64,000 nucleotides of DNA from Medicago truncatula (taxonomy: Eukaryota; Streptophyta; Magnoliopsida; Fabales; Fabaceae), in assembly GCF_003473485.1 (NCBI RefSeq), contig NC_053043.1:13092001-13156000 (forward strand). Direction: 5' to 3'. Each line of letters opens with the position of its first letter. Position 1 is the stretch's first letter. The position numbers and the translations under genes were made by a program. Positions 10,844 to 21,059 of this stretch are shown here, one piece after another. Below the pieces are notes generated by a model. It saw only the letters and a program-made list of their open reading frames with translations. It ran no database searches and was not told where the DNA came from.

Positions 10844-12159
10844 TGATGACAAAAATATCAAGTGTACTAATTCATTAACAACAATAGTAAAATTTACAAG
10901 TTAATATTCATAAGGATTGTGTATTTCAACTTAACGACAACGATAATGATTAGAATATATACAATGGTGGGCTACACTTGACAATGATTTGGTTGACTTG
11001 ACTTAAAAGATAGGTTAAATTGACTAAGTTATGTCAGATTCCCTTCTTTGAATTATTTGATAACTAAAAAAGGAATTATTTGACCTAATGTCAGCCATTT
11101 TTGTAGGTAAATTCACTCGCCATGGGATGTAATTAAGATAAAAAAGGAAGAACAAATATTTGAAGACGCTCGGTCAACAAGCTCAAAGCGATGCAAGTCA
11201 GAAAGTTAGGGAATTATGAGTTTAAAGGCGTGGCTAAGCGAGCTTAATCCTCGCTAAGCTAGATAAGGCTGTTTTGGATCCTTAGTGCTGATGTGGCAGA
11301 AAGCCAATGGTGAAGAAAGGTCGGCTCACTAAGCGATATTATATTTTCAGAAATAGTATAAATAGATGACAGACTAAAAAAAACGGGGTGTTATGTTATT
11401 GGGAGAAGAGATAAACAGAGAGATACACAGAGAGCAAGTATTCATCAAAGATTGATGGTGGATTCACAAGATTCATTGAGAAATTAACTCTTGATGTCAA
11501 TTCATCTATTTTCTTCTCATCTTTGCAAAGCTATCATGACAATAAGTAGCTAAATTTTCTTTTGTTGGGAATACATACTAGTAATCAAGCTTACTAGTAA
11601 GTATTTCTTTTGATTATGGTATTATATGATTCTAGTTATTCATGAATATTGATGTTATCATTGCTTTTAATGTTTCAATTTATGGGTTTTAATTGTTTTT
11701 GAGAAATACCTTTTGAATCTAGAGTTATGATAATCATGGTAAATGCTAAATTCTATAGATAGATTTAAGTTTATCATTCACTAAAAGTATCGATACTTAA
11801 AACCGTCATATTGGTTAATAGGCTGAGAGATCGTCGATTAAACAATACAATTGAACCCAAAATATAGTTTAGACATAGATAATGTTCGCCGAACGATGCA
11901 TGATAATATCGATTATTAACTAGAATATGTATAACGAATCATAAGAATACATGTGAAATAGGTTGATAAAGTTTAATCCCCAACATACTTATATCTCTGT
12001 TAACTTTCGTATCACTTACATTGTTAGAGTTTTATAGCTTATGAAACCAAACACCTTACAATTATATCATTGAAAATCATATTAATTGTTGAACGGCTTA
12101 AATATCGCACTAATCTTTATGAAGACGATACAAAAATACTTACTTATGATACTACATCA
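10844..12159 (+). mobile_element. Probable solo LTR, 1.3 kb
   Basis: The segment begins TGATGACAAAAA and ends CTACATCA, so its ends are short inverted TGATG...CATCA sequences as in LTRs. A TATA-like box (TATAAATAG) at about 11358 is followed by a purine-rich leader, as in an LTR promoter. The flanking pentamers (GCTAC and ATTAC) match at only 3 of 5 positions, so the borders are not proven. No internal retroelement genes are adjacent. Confidence 0.45.
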
Positions 12160-12379
12160 ATTACCCAAGACAAAATGTATCATATTTTTCAACACTTGCA
12201 TCATAAATAACACATGTAATATTCATATTTTTCTTTAAGGATCGCTTGAGACTAATTAATTACTTTCGGTGTTAAGAAATCACCGTGTTAAGAATGCATA
12301 AGAATGTCATTATTGAAATCATGGGAAAACCAAAATAATTACTAAGTAATATACATATGTAATTGAGAGTTATATATCG

Positions 12380-12634
12380 TTATTTCAGGTTATAGGTACA
12401 TAAACCTTTGCCTTTCAATTGTTTACATGCTGGAGAGCAAGCTTCTTGACAAAGTGAAACTTGTGCAAGTTTGATTTTCAAGCATATAGACATGCATTGT
12501 TGTTTACAATCGTATAAGACATCGTTGTCATCACCATTTGCATCTAAATTCATACCTTCAATAGCTACCACCACCAATGACATGTATGGAAGAAGAACCA
12601 ATATTACAGCCACACCTAAGGATTTGCTAGCCAT
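12380..12634 (-). CDS. Small secreted thionin-like cysteine-rich peptide
   Basis: The 84-residue product begins with a strongly hydrophobic segment (MASKSLGVAVILVLLPYMSL), a good secretory signal peptide. An upstream in-frame ATG at 12700 would add 22 residues without signal character, so I prefer the start at 12634. The mature part has cysteines spaced C-x3-C-x3-C-x10-C-x3-C-x3-C, then K-Q-L-x-G-x-G and one last Cys. That spacing and the Q-L-x-G-x-G end resemble the plant 'thionin-like' family of secreted peptides rather than classical thionins. Paired C-x3-C motifs suggest a disulfide-linked helical hairpin. Role in defence or signalling is inferred from family only. It is a single exon, isolated from other genes by more than 1.8 kb. 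Confidence 0.7.
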   Translation of the reverse strand: MASKSLGVAVILVLLPYMSLVVVAIEGMNLDANGDDNDVLYDCKQQCMSICLKIKLAQVSLCQEACSPACKQLKGKGLCTYNLK

Positions 12635-12704
12635 TGCATTAATCAGTATCCTTGATTGTGTTATTGGTGATACTAAAAATGAGAAGGTCTTGAAATGCAT
12701 GTAA

Positions 12705-13394
12705 TATGGAAATTTGCTTGGAATATGTGTGGTGAAAAATTAATGGTTGACTTGTTCTTATGACAGTGAGGAATAAAAATTATAAAAAATTGTGATTTAA
12801 AAAATGTATGATCTATGTGAGGAAACATTTATATGTGAATTAACTTTGTGATAACTTTGAATTGTTGAGAAAAGAAAACAATTGAGCAAAGGGATATACC
12901 AAGTTTTGTATGCATATCAATATCGAGCTTCTAAATTTAACAATAAAAGAAGGGAGGAATTTTTCACACATCCACAATTACTTTGGATGTACACATCTAA
13001 GGAATGTAAATTTTAAATTGTTCAAAATTATGTTTTTAGATAAAGTATATCATTCAAAAACATGTTGACCAATTTGTACAATGTAAAAAATATTAAATTA
13101 ACGTCTTGCATTAATGTCAAAAAAACCTATACAAATTAAGTTTATAACAACTGATCAAATTTAGTCAAAATAACCAACAAATCAAGTTAAATTATACCAA
13201 TTTTTTTTTTTTTTTTTGTATTAGTGTCTTACAACAAACCTTACATTCTTAAATAAAATCAACCAAAATTACATTAATGCACTAACATACATTTTTAAAC
13301 AAATAAAAATTAACTTTACATTGATGTCCTACGATGAAGAAGTACAACATAAACAATTATATTTCATGACTAAGTATATGTTTAACATCATAGA

Positions 13395-13435
<41 letters not shown>

Positions 13436-14520
13436 TAACTTTTTCAACCAATCTTTTAACATTCAACTTCTCCTGTATTTTATTAGTCTTCTTATTTTCT
13501 TCTTTTAAAAAACTAGTATCTATCATTTTTTAAAACCAAACCCCTTTAAAACACATGTTTACACATTTAACTAATATCTTCAACCATTTAGATACAAAAT
13601 AATCTCATTCATAACATTGTCAATTGCATGTCAAAATTTTCTCATCACTCCCATTTTGCAATTGGTTAAGGATGTACCATAAACTTTAAGAAATGATTCA
13701 AATTATAAAGGTGATGAGAACTTAAAACAAATTATCTAGACTTTATAACAATATAAATGTTCATATATTTGTTTTGTGTCACTTGTCTCTAACTCATAGA
13801 GATATCACCTGTACTTTTCAATTTCCAAACCCCCTACGAAATTAGATAATTTGTGCTCAGAAAACCAACAATAATATTTGGAAATAGTCTATGGATTAAA
13901 TATTTTTGTATAATCATATTCATCACTTGATTCTGTTACAAATCATCTTTTGCAACCTTCACAATCCTCTACACACCTATCTTGTTTGCTTTGGATTTTA
14001 TTAAAATTACTCCATGGTGTTCAAGACCTTTGAGGGTAACATACTAACATCGTCCATTAGCATGAAGGAAAATACATTTTCTAGTGTTTTGGGTCCATGT
14101 ACATTTGGTTATCTTATTTTGTCATGTAATTGAAGCTAGGACTCATCTTTCAAATGAATTTTTATGTTCATCCAATATTGTTAATTTATTGAAATTAAGT
14201 TTTATGATTTTTCTAACACATGCTTAATTTTTTTTTTTTTTTATAATTAAATAATATAATGCTTAAGTAAATGCATCAGTAACAACAATTAAAGTAGATT
14301 GTGGATACACATGCCAACAAATAAGTACTTGAAGATCATACAAATTGAATATATGTGCATGCTAATTAAAGTTGAACAACAATTTTAAACTTTAGTGCAT
14401 GGAAGACAATGCAGAATATTATTATCTTTTGACAAGCTTGAACTCATTTAGTTTCATACACATCATAATTCCAACATCAAAGTTTCAATCAAGTGATGTG
14501 AAGAGTGAAGTTGTCATAGA
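12705..14520. other. Gene-free AT-rich stretch with a long A-run
   Basis: No gene is visible. A run of 38 A residues occupies 13396-13433, and T-runs lie near 13201-13217 and 14229-14242. Open frames here are low complexity. The last part is the 3' flank of the LdpA-like gene. Confidence 0.4.
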
Positions 14521-17250
14521 TTATAGACATTTAACAGGTCCAACCAACGCAAGTGCTTCCCTTAGAGCCAACAAGAGATGCTCAGGATGATCCTCGATTG
14601 AAGCAGCTCCACCATGTTGGGATTGCATGGATCTTAATACTCTACCAACAATCTGAACATGTATGCAAATAGAAAGATTAATAAAAATAGCATGCCAATG
14701 GCATCACATAATGTGACTCTAGTTGTGACTCAGATCAATTCATCACATAATGTGTTACCTTTCGCGCGTAGCCACCATAAGCTATGCCGCTAATTAACGC
14801 ACATGATGAGTTAGATGTACTGACTGTTGAATTTTCATGATCCAAGTATTCTGGAAACAAACAGGAATGCTTATAGTGCAAGTGAGAATAGAAAAGAGAA
14901 AGTATCAAGACACTTTACAAAGTATCAAGTAACCATGTGATAGCATTACTTAAACTAGTTGTTCGAAAGAGTCCTTCTTTTTTCATTCCTTCAATTGTGT
15001 GAGCATTAGTTCCACCAGCAAGTTGAAGAAAGCCTGCCATGTTAAGGGAACGAAACATTAGTTCAATCATGATACGTATAAACCCTGAAGGCCCGTTCGA
15101 TGGCCAGGATAAGAGAGATATGATAGCATAAAGTTAAACCATCATAGGTTCATATCATGTCTCATTCGAGTGTTTAACGAGCCATTATGATATGATAACT
15201 TGACCATGTCACACATCATATCCTGCCCATCTCGTTAAAATCTTATCCTGAGTAGAGGCCAAGTTAGAAACCAACATGACAGGCTAAGATCTTAACATGT
15301 CCATATCCTATCCGTCTCTATCATGACCATCAAACGGGTCCTGTGAAGGTTTTCAAAGGACTGTCAATTGAATTGTGAATACAAACCAGGAGGTCTATCT
15401 TTTGCTTTAGCCAACTGAACAGCGAAGGCTATTGACTCCTTAGTTGCTCCTCTCCCAATATCTCCACTCATCGGACGGCCGTCTAACTTGAGTGTATACA
15501 AGGCAAAGATGAATTTGTTAAAAGAAACATGGAATAGAATTTGGCTTATAAGAATATAAAATTGATCAATCTGTTGAAAAGAGAGAAATGCCACACCTGC
15601 CATAAGTTGAAGTTTCTAAGATTTGGTTTCATAATAGAGTACATTTTGTTCATAGAAGATATTGTTGAATCTCCAACATTAGGTAAACTAACCTGGATCA
15701 TTTTAATAGTAAATTGTTGAATCAAATGAAAATAGCCTTGAAGCTAAGTATTTACTGAAAAGTAATACTTATATATTATAATTAACCCCTTAAATATAAG
15801 AAGAGGTTGAAGGCCCCACTTACGGCTACTAGCTTCAAATTTTCTACTGAATCTGCTAAAGCGCGCCATAGTTCTTCAAACAGTCTACTCTGCCTATAGA
15901 AGGATGTATCGACACAAGGAAATGGATTTCGAAAAATCAATCAAACTTTGTGAATAGCAATCATGAAATGTATTTTCATAGCAATTGCAGTTATATCCTA
16001 GTTTTTCAGGAACACTAATATTACCTTGCACTTGTATGGATCTCAATAGCATCAACATCATTTCTCTTGATGAGATCAGAAGTTGTAACAGCATCTCTTA
16101 CATATGTTACCTCTCCTGGATCAATATGAAAAGTATATATTTAGTTGAAAATTCAATGATATTACACAAATAATTAAGGGAAAGAGCTAAGAATTTATAA
16201 TATCAGACGGAACTAGAAAATATCCTACTTATTTTATCATAGGGGCAAACTGGAAGACAGCGACCACAGCCATAGCAGCGCTCCGTTATGACTCCATCCT
16301 GCATGTTCAATCAAATTAAACATCACAAATTTTATATTTTAAAAAGACAGTTTTTATGTTAAGACTTAAGAACACAAACTTTGAGATTTTGAGTTAAATC
16401 AAGTTAAAACCTTTAGTACTCTTGGTGCTTCGGTGTTACATGAAATTTGTGAAGTAGATTTCTCTTGGAATGAGATTGCATTAGCAGGGCAAACATTTTC
16501 GCAAGGGCGTGAACAGTCCGATGGACAGTCCTCAGGATCAAATTCTGTTAAGAAGGATTTACTAACATTGAGTGATTACCAAAAAGCATAAGATTTCGGA
16601 TGTGTAATGTACGGAACAATTAAGTTGAATAAGAACTGTTGTCTTACCGGCTTTGCGAAAGTGAAGATCTTTATCATCATTGACACTGATCATCACCCAA
16701 GGCCTTCTAAGGCAGCATAAGATGTCTCTTGCAGCTTCAATTCCTTCATTAACAGCACTCACAACAGATGCATCAGCAGCACAGTCAATGCAGTCAACTG
16801 CAATCAACCACATAATCCAATTCTTGAATTTGTTTGGGTGAACAACATAATTAAGTGTAGTTATATAAGTGTTTATCATAGAAAAGCTTATTAATGTTAT
16901 TACCTCCAGCAAGAGTGTAAACCAAACTGAGATTTCTGATATCAACAACATCCTCAAAACTTGCACCACAAATGAGTTTCACCCAGTTACCTCTCTGGAG
17001 AGACTCAAGTGGAGTTGATGATGATGATGAAATGGAAGGAAGCTCCAAAGTGTTGATGAGGTTCTTAACTTTCTGATGAACAACACACTTCTTATCCACT
17101 TTTGCTGGAATTAAGCACATTCATCTCATAAGTATGTTAGATACATTGATAAATAGATATAGAGAGAGTGTAAAAAAGAGTATTAGAAGAACCTTTGTGT
17201 TTTGTTGAGACAGAGATATTTGTGGCGCAGAAAAATCTCAGACTAGCCAT
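14521..17250 (-). CDS. Plastid-type LdpA homologue, 4Fe-4S protein
   Basis: Twelve exons join in frame: 17193-17250, 16904-17104, 16648-16797, 16411-16544, 16229-16298, 16025-16115, 15824-15893, 15597-15692, 15387-15486, 14950-15033, 14759-14850 and 14521-14652, giving 425 residues. All introns are GT-AG. The first 19 residues are Ser/Thr-rich and basic, like a chloroplast transit peptide. A bacterial-type ferredoxin motif C189-x2-C192-x2-C195-x3-C199-P follows a second cysteine set C143/C147/C151/C155-P, enough for two 4Fe-4S clusters. C89-x2-C92 lies further upstream. The remainder matches the LdpA C-terminal region (N-D-V-D-A-I-E-I-H-T, L-D-G-R-P-M-S-G-D-I-G). In cyanobacteria LdpA senses redox state and feeds the circadian clock. 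A plant plastid role is unknown to me; redox-linked iron-sulfur function is inferred. Confidence 0.88.
15090..15341. mobile_element. Tourist/Harbinger-like MITE in an LdpA intron
   Basis: The ends GGCCCGTTCGATGG and the complement of CCATCAAACGGGTC are inverted repeats, and similarity continues inward through 'gataagagagatatgatag'. The interior is rich in 'ATATCATG'/'CATATC' motifs. It lies wholly in the intron between exons 9 and 10 of the LdpA-like gene (15034-15386), in non-coding sequence. The target duplication is unclear. Confidence 0.65.
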
Positions 17251-17649
17251 TATCTGCAACGAACATGCCTAGTTGCATTTTTTGGAGGATGGATAAATAA
17301 ATACGTCGACATCTGACACGACATTGACACGAATACGTTGACATCGCCAATGTAAAAAATATAAGATACCGACATCGTTACATATATGTTAATTTATTTA
17401 AAGACAGGCTAAAATGAAAATTAAAATGCATATACAAACATCTAACTTGAGCAATTTATGTCATTTGAAAAAGTTCTACAACAAGATATCATAGTATTTG
17501 ATCTTTATTTATTCATCTACTATCAAAAAAATTAAAAACGATATAGTCAACTATAATTTCTGTCGCTTCATTTTTCAGAGATCAAGGCTATTTGATTAGC
17601 TTTTAACTCACTAATTATTTCACGACTGAACATTTAATTTTATTAAGAA

Positions 17650-19126
17650 AAGGGGAAAAAAGTTCAAACTACCCCTATTTGAAAAGATTTAGGGTTGGGG
17701 GTTAATTACATAAAGGGAAGGTATTAGCACCCTTTATGTCCGTAGTACAGGAACCTCTTGATTTTATTTAATTTAATGTGCTATAACTTGCTTGCTTTTG
17801 AAAAGAAGGAATTAAAGTGGAAAAAGAATGAATAAAAGTGGAAAAAATAAAGACCTAATTATCTACATTTTTTATTGATTTGGAAGGACATGGTCCTCTA
17901 CCTACGTACCCGTGAGGGATCAAAACCTCGTAGTTCGGGGTAAAAATACCTCGTAGATCGGGGTAAAAATTGACGTTTGATTTGTTGGGTGTTTTTTATT
18001 AGTTTTGAAAAAGGTTTTAAAAGGAAAAGCCAAGTGGCAAATGAGAATTGGTTTGTATTTTTTATGTTTAAAGGAAATGGACTCATGATAAAATTAAGTT
18101 GATTGAAATTTGATTAAAGAAATAAAATAAGAAGACGATCACTTGATTTAGGATCAAGGTTTGCTTATGAAAAATGTTGTTTTGATTTTTGTTATTTGCA
18201 TCTTCTTTTCTTTTTCTTAAGGTTCTCTTTTTCTTTTTTTTTTTGATTTTTTCCTATATTAAAACAAGACAAACAAAAAAACAAAATATAAAGTCTTAAA
18301 TCTATCTACCTTTCGTAATGGATTTGTTTGGTTTGAGGTTCTGATTCGGTTTGAAACTTGTTGTATCGTGATACGGTTGGTTTGGTACGAAACAGTGGCT
18401 GTAGGTGATAGTTTGAAGGTCGATTGTGTTGGATTTGGTCTCCGGTTTTGTTGATTGTCACAGCTATGTCTGTTTTGAAGTTTGTGGTCGAAGGTTTATA
18501 TGGATGTATTGTGATTGGGTTGTGAAAATTGATTGTTGATTGTGAATTGTGGCTGATGAATTTGTGAGTTGAATTTTTTGCAGGTTTATGTGTGAATTTT
18601 TGGCCGTGAAAATTGTTGTTTCTTTGTAAATTCGGCCCCTTTTCTGTGCTTGCGCGTTGCTGGCTTCTTTTCTCTGTGTCTTTGTGCGCCCCCCCTCTTG
18701 TTGTGTTTTGCAGGTTATATTTATAGTGGGGGGATTTAGGTTAGGGTTTGTTAAAGGATGCAGAAAATCTGGATTGAGATGAGGATGAAAAGAAACGCTT
18801 ATTGGCTGTTATGAACTTAGACCACTTTTGGACTTTTTATGGACATTATCAGATAAAATAATAAATGAAAAAAAATAAAAAAAAAAGAAATGCAGACTTT
18901 GGACTTTTGGTTTTATCTAAAAAAAGAAGTAATTTGAATTAAAAGAAATGTCGATTTATAAAAAAAAACATAAGAATTAAGATTAGATTAAAATAAAAGA
19001 TGGAAATAAATAATTAAAAGACTGAGTGAAGAGGGCCCGATTCGAAATTTTCACTGAAACGTGAGACTGATCAGGGTTAAACGACGCGTGTCAATGGGGT
19101 CTTAGGTCAAAAATTGGGGTATGACA
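17650..19126 (-). mobile_element. Ty3/gypsy-type LTR remnant
   Basis: On the minus strand the element starts TGTCATACCCCAATTTTTGA at 19126, a typical start for legume Ogre/Tat-related LTRs. It ends near 17690-17750 with the characteristic 'GGTGCTAATACCTTCCC' block. No gag or pol sequence flanks it, so it is probably a solo or truncated LTR. The 3' border and target duplication were not found; the left coordinate is approximate. Confidence 0.6.
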
Positions 19127-19189
19127 ATGTTTATAACCACTAATTGATCAACATTTCTCATAACATATGTAACTCTTGTATCTATGGTG

Positions 19190-19420
19190 TGCGGAAGCAA
19201 GAGATAAAAAAATTGTTTTAGATATTTGTCTGAGCTGTCTGACACAACTCATATGAGTGTTATAAATGTGTCGGACACCAATCGTAGGATGTAGAAGTAA
19301 AGAAAAAATCAATTATTTAAGACACCGGATCGACATGTGTCGTACGGGGTTCATATGAGTGTTGGACACCGCGACACGCCTAGTCCTATAGGTGTCCGTG
19401 CTTCATAGATGGTATCTCTA
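19190..19420. mobile_element. GAAGCAC-end repeat fragment
   Basis: The right end, read on the minus strand, begins GAAGCACGGACACC and continues with repeated 'GGTGTC' and 'TGTCG' motifs. The same end type occurs at 36625-36934. Similar 'tgacac' motifs at 17300-17345 suggest that the LTR at 17650-19126 may have inserted into this element. Confidence 0.4.
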
Positions 19421-19587
19421 AGTCTGACTAAAGAGATTAATGGCTCGAGTCAATGGGTAAGACTGCAAAAGGTGATAAACCTTTCCCTTAAAAGATTTAA
19501 TTCTGCTACACTTCGAAGGTAATTAAATTTGAAGTTTGAACTTGAGACATGCGTTTGAGCTGAAAAATATATCTTATCATATCATTT

Positions 19588-19995
19588 AGCTTTGTTTGGA
19601 AAGAAAGCGAAAGGAAATAATGATAAATGAAAGATTGTCTAAGGAAAGAAAAAGAGTAGAAAATGAGTAGATTGTTTTGTTTGTTTGGTACAAGAAAAAA
19701 TGGAATAAAAAGTTGGAAGAAAGAAAATCCTAAATGTAATAATTGACATAAGTACCCTTAAACAAAAATAATAAAATAGTAAAAAATAAATAATAAAAGT
19801 TGGGGTATTTTGAACATTTTAAATATAATACTTGAGTTTCTCAAGCTTTCTGTCCATAACATGTGGGGGGAAAGATTTTAGACGTGGGTCCCACATATAT
19901 TCTTTCTTTCCTACACCTTTTTAGAGAGTTCCAAACAAAGCAAAGTCTTTATTTCCCTCACCTTTTTTTCCTCATCACTTTCTTTCCTTTAAAAC
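19588..19995. mobile_element. MITE with GTTTGGAAAGAAAG ends
   Basis: The left end GCTTTGTTTGGAAAGAAAG has inverted partners at about 19932-19944 (TTCCAAACAAAGC) and again near 19980-20000 (CTTTCTTTCC...AAACAAAC). The body contains 'tgacataagtacccttaaacaaaaat', shared with a second, more degraded copy at about 22560-22740. No coding capacity. Confidence 0.5.
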
Positions 19996-20087
19996 AAACA
20001 TACCCGTTTTTGGTGTTTTTTTTTTCCGCTTAATTTTTTACTTTAGTGAATCTTTCCATGAAAAGTTATATTCAAAACTTTTTTTCA

Positions 20088-20230
20088 AGGAATAATCATA
20101 TTCAAAATCTTTCCATGAAAAGTAGTCATATCCAAAAAAATTCTAAAGAATAATCATATTCAAAGCATGTTACAGACTACCAATTTTTTTTTTAAGGAAT
20201 AATCATATTCAAAACATATTACAAACTAAA
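20088..20230 (+). repeat. Degenerate direct repeats of AAGGAATAATCATATTC
   Basis: The motif AAGGAATAATCATATTCAAA recurs at about 20088, 20146 and 20198, with similar trailing sequence (CAT-x-TTACA-x-ACTA after the second and third copies). A weaker copy precedes them. It has no coding potential. Confidence 0.55.
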
Positions 20231-20891
20231 TATGAATACATCTTTCAATCAAATTCAAATTTTGGTTCGCTATATTGAGGTTCTAGTTTTTTAATAAAAA
20301 AAGGTTTGTCGTCATGATTACATTTTTTTTTCTTTTTTACAATCATGATTATATTTGATTTTTAATAAATTAAATTTCTTTTATTTTTTCAACATTAAAA
20401 TTGGACATATTATTTTTTGCTAATTTTTGATGGAACTTGTTTCATTTTAATAGATCTAGACGATTAAGCAACAACGTATGTTAAAATTGGAAAATAAACT
20501 TATCAATCAATTCCGTTCTAATGCTTAAGATCCTCTACCCAACCAAATGTCCTTCAATGGTAATTAAGACCTGAGCATGTGCATAAAAGAAGTGGTATCA
20601 AACAAATATGTACACATTTCCTCGTCAAACAACTTGTTAAAAAATAAGCTTATAAAGTCTGTAAAATCCTCTGCGAGGATACGCATTTCCTCATCATATC
20701 CAATTTTTTGCTTGCTATTAAGGCATCATGAATTTCCAAGCTTAGAACTCCTTGCTTCTTCACCACGTCCCTATCCTCGTTTTGAGGACGATATTTGTTA
20801 AAGGCCATGTTGTCAATGAGCTTTCAGATTTGAGCTACAATTTTGTTCTTCATTTGCACATGAAAAAAAATCGATTTTACGCATTTCGGTC

Positions 20892-21059
20892 AAAAAATCA
20901 AATTCGAGGCGTGTTACGAAACTTTGCAGATTTTATAAATAAATAAAAAACGGTAACAATAAGGAATAAGATGCCCAAGAGTAAAAAAATCAAATTTGAG
21001 ACGTGTTACGAAACTTTACAGATTTTATAAATAAATAAATAAAAAACGATAACAATAAG
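20892..21059 (+). repeat. Tandem duplication of about 92 bp
   Basis: Two copies start near 20892 and 20984. Both run AAAAAATCAAATT, GAGRCGTGTTACGAAACTTT, then RCAGATTTTATAAATAAATA and end in AACAATAAG. They differ by a few substitutions and one extra AAAT unit, so the duplication is fairly recent. Confidence 0.8.
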
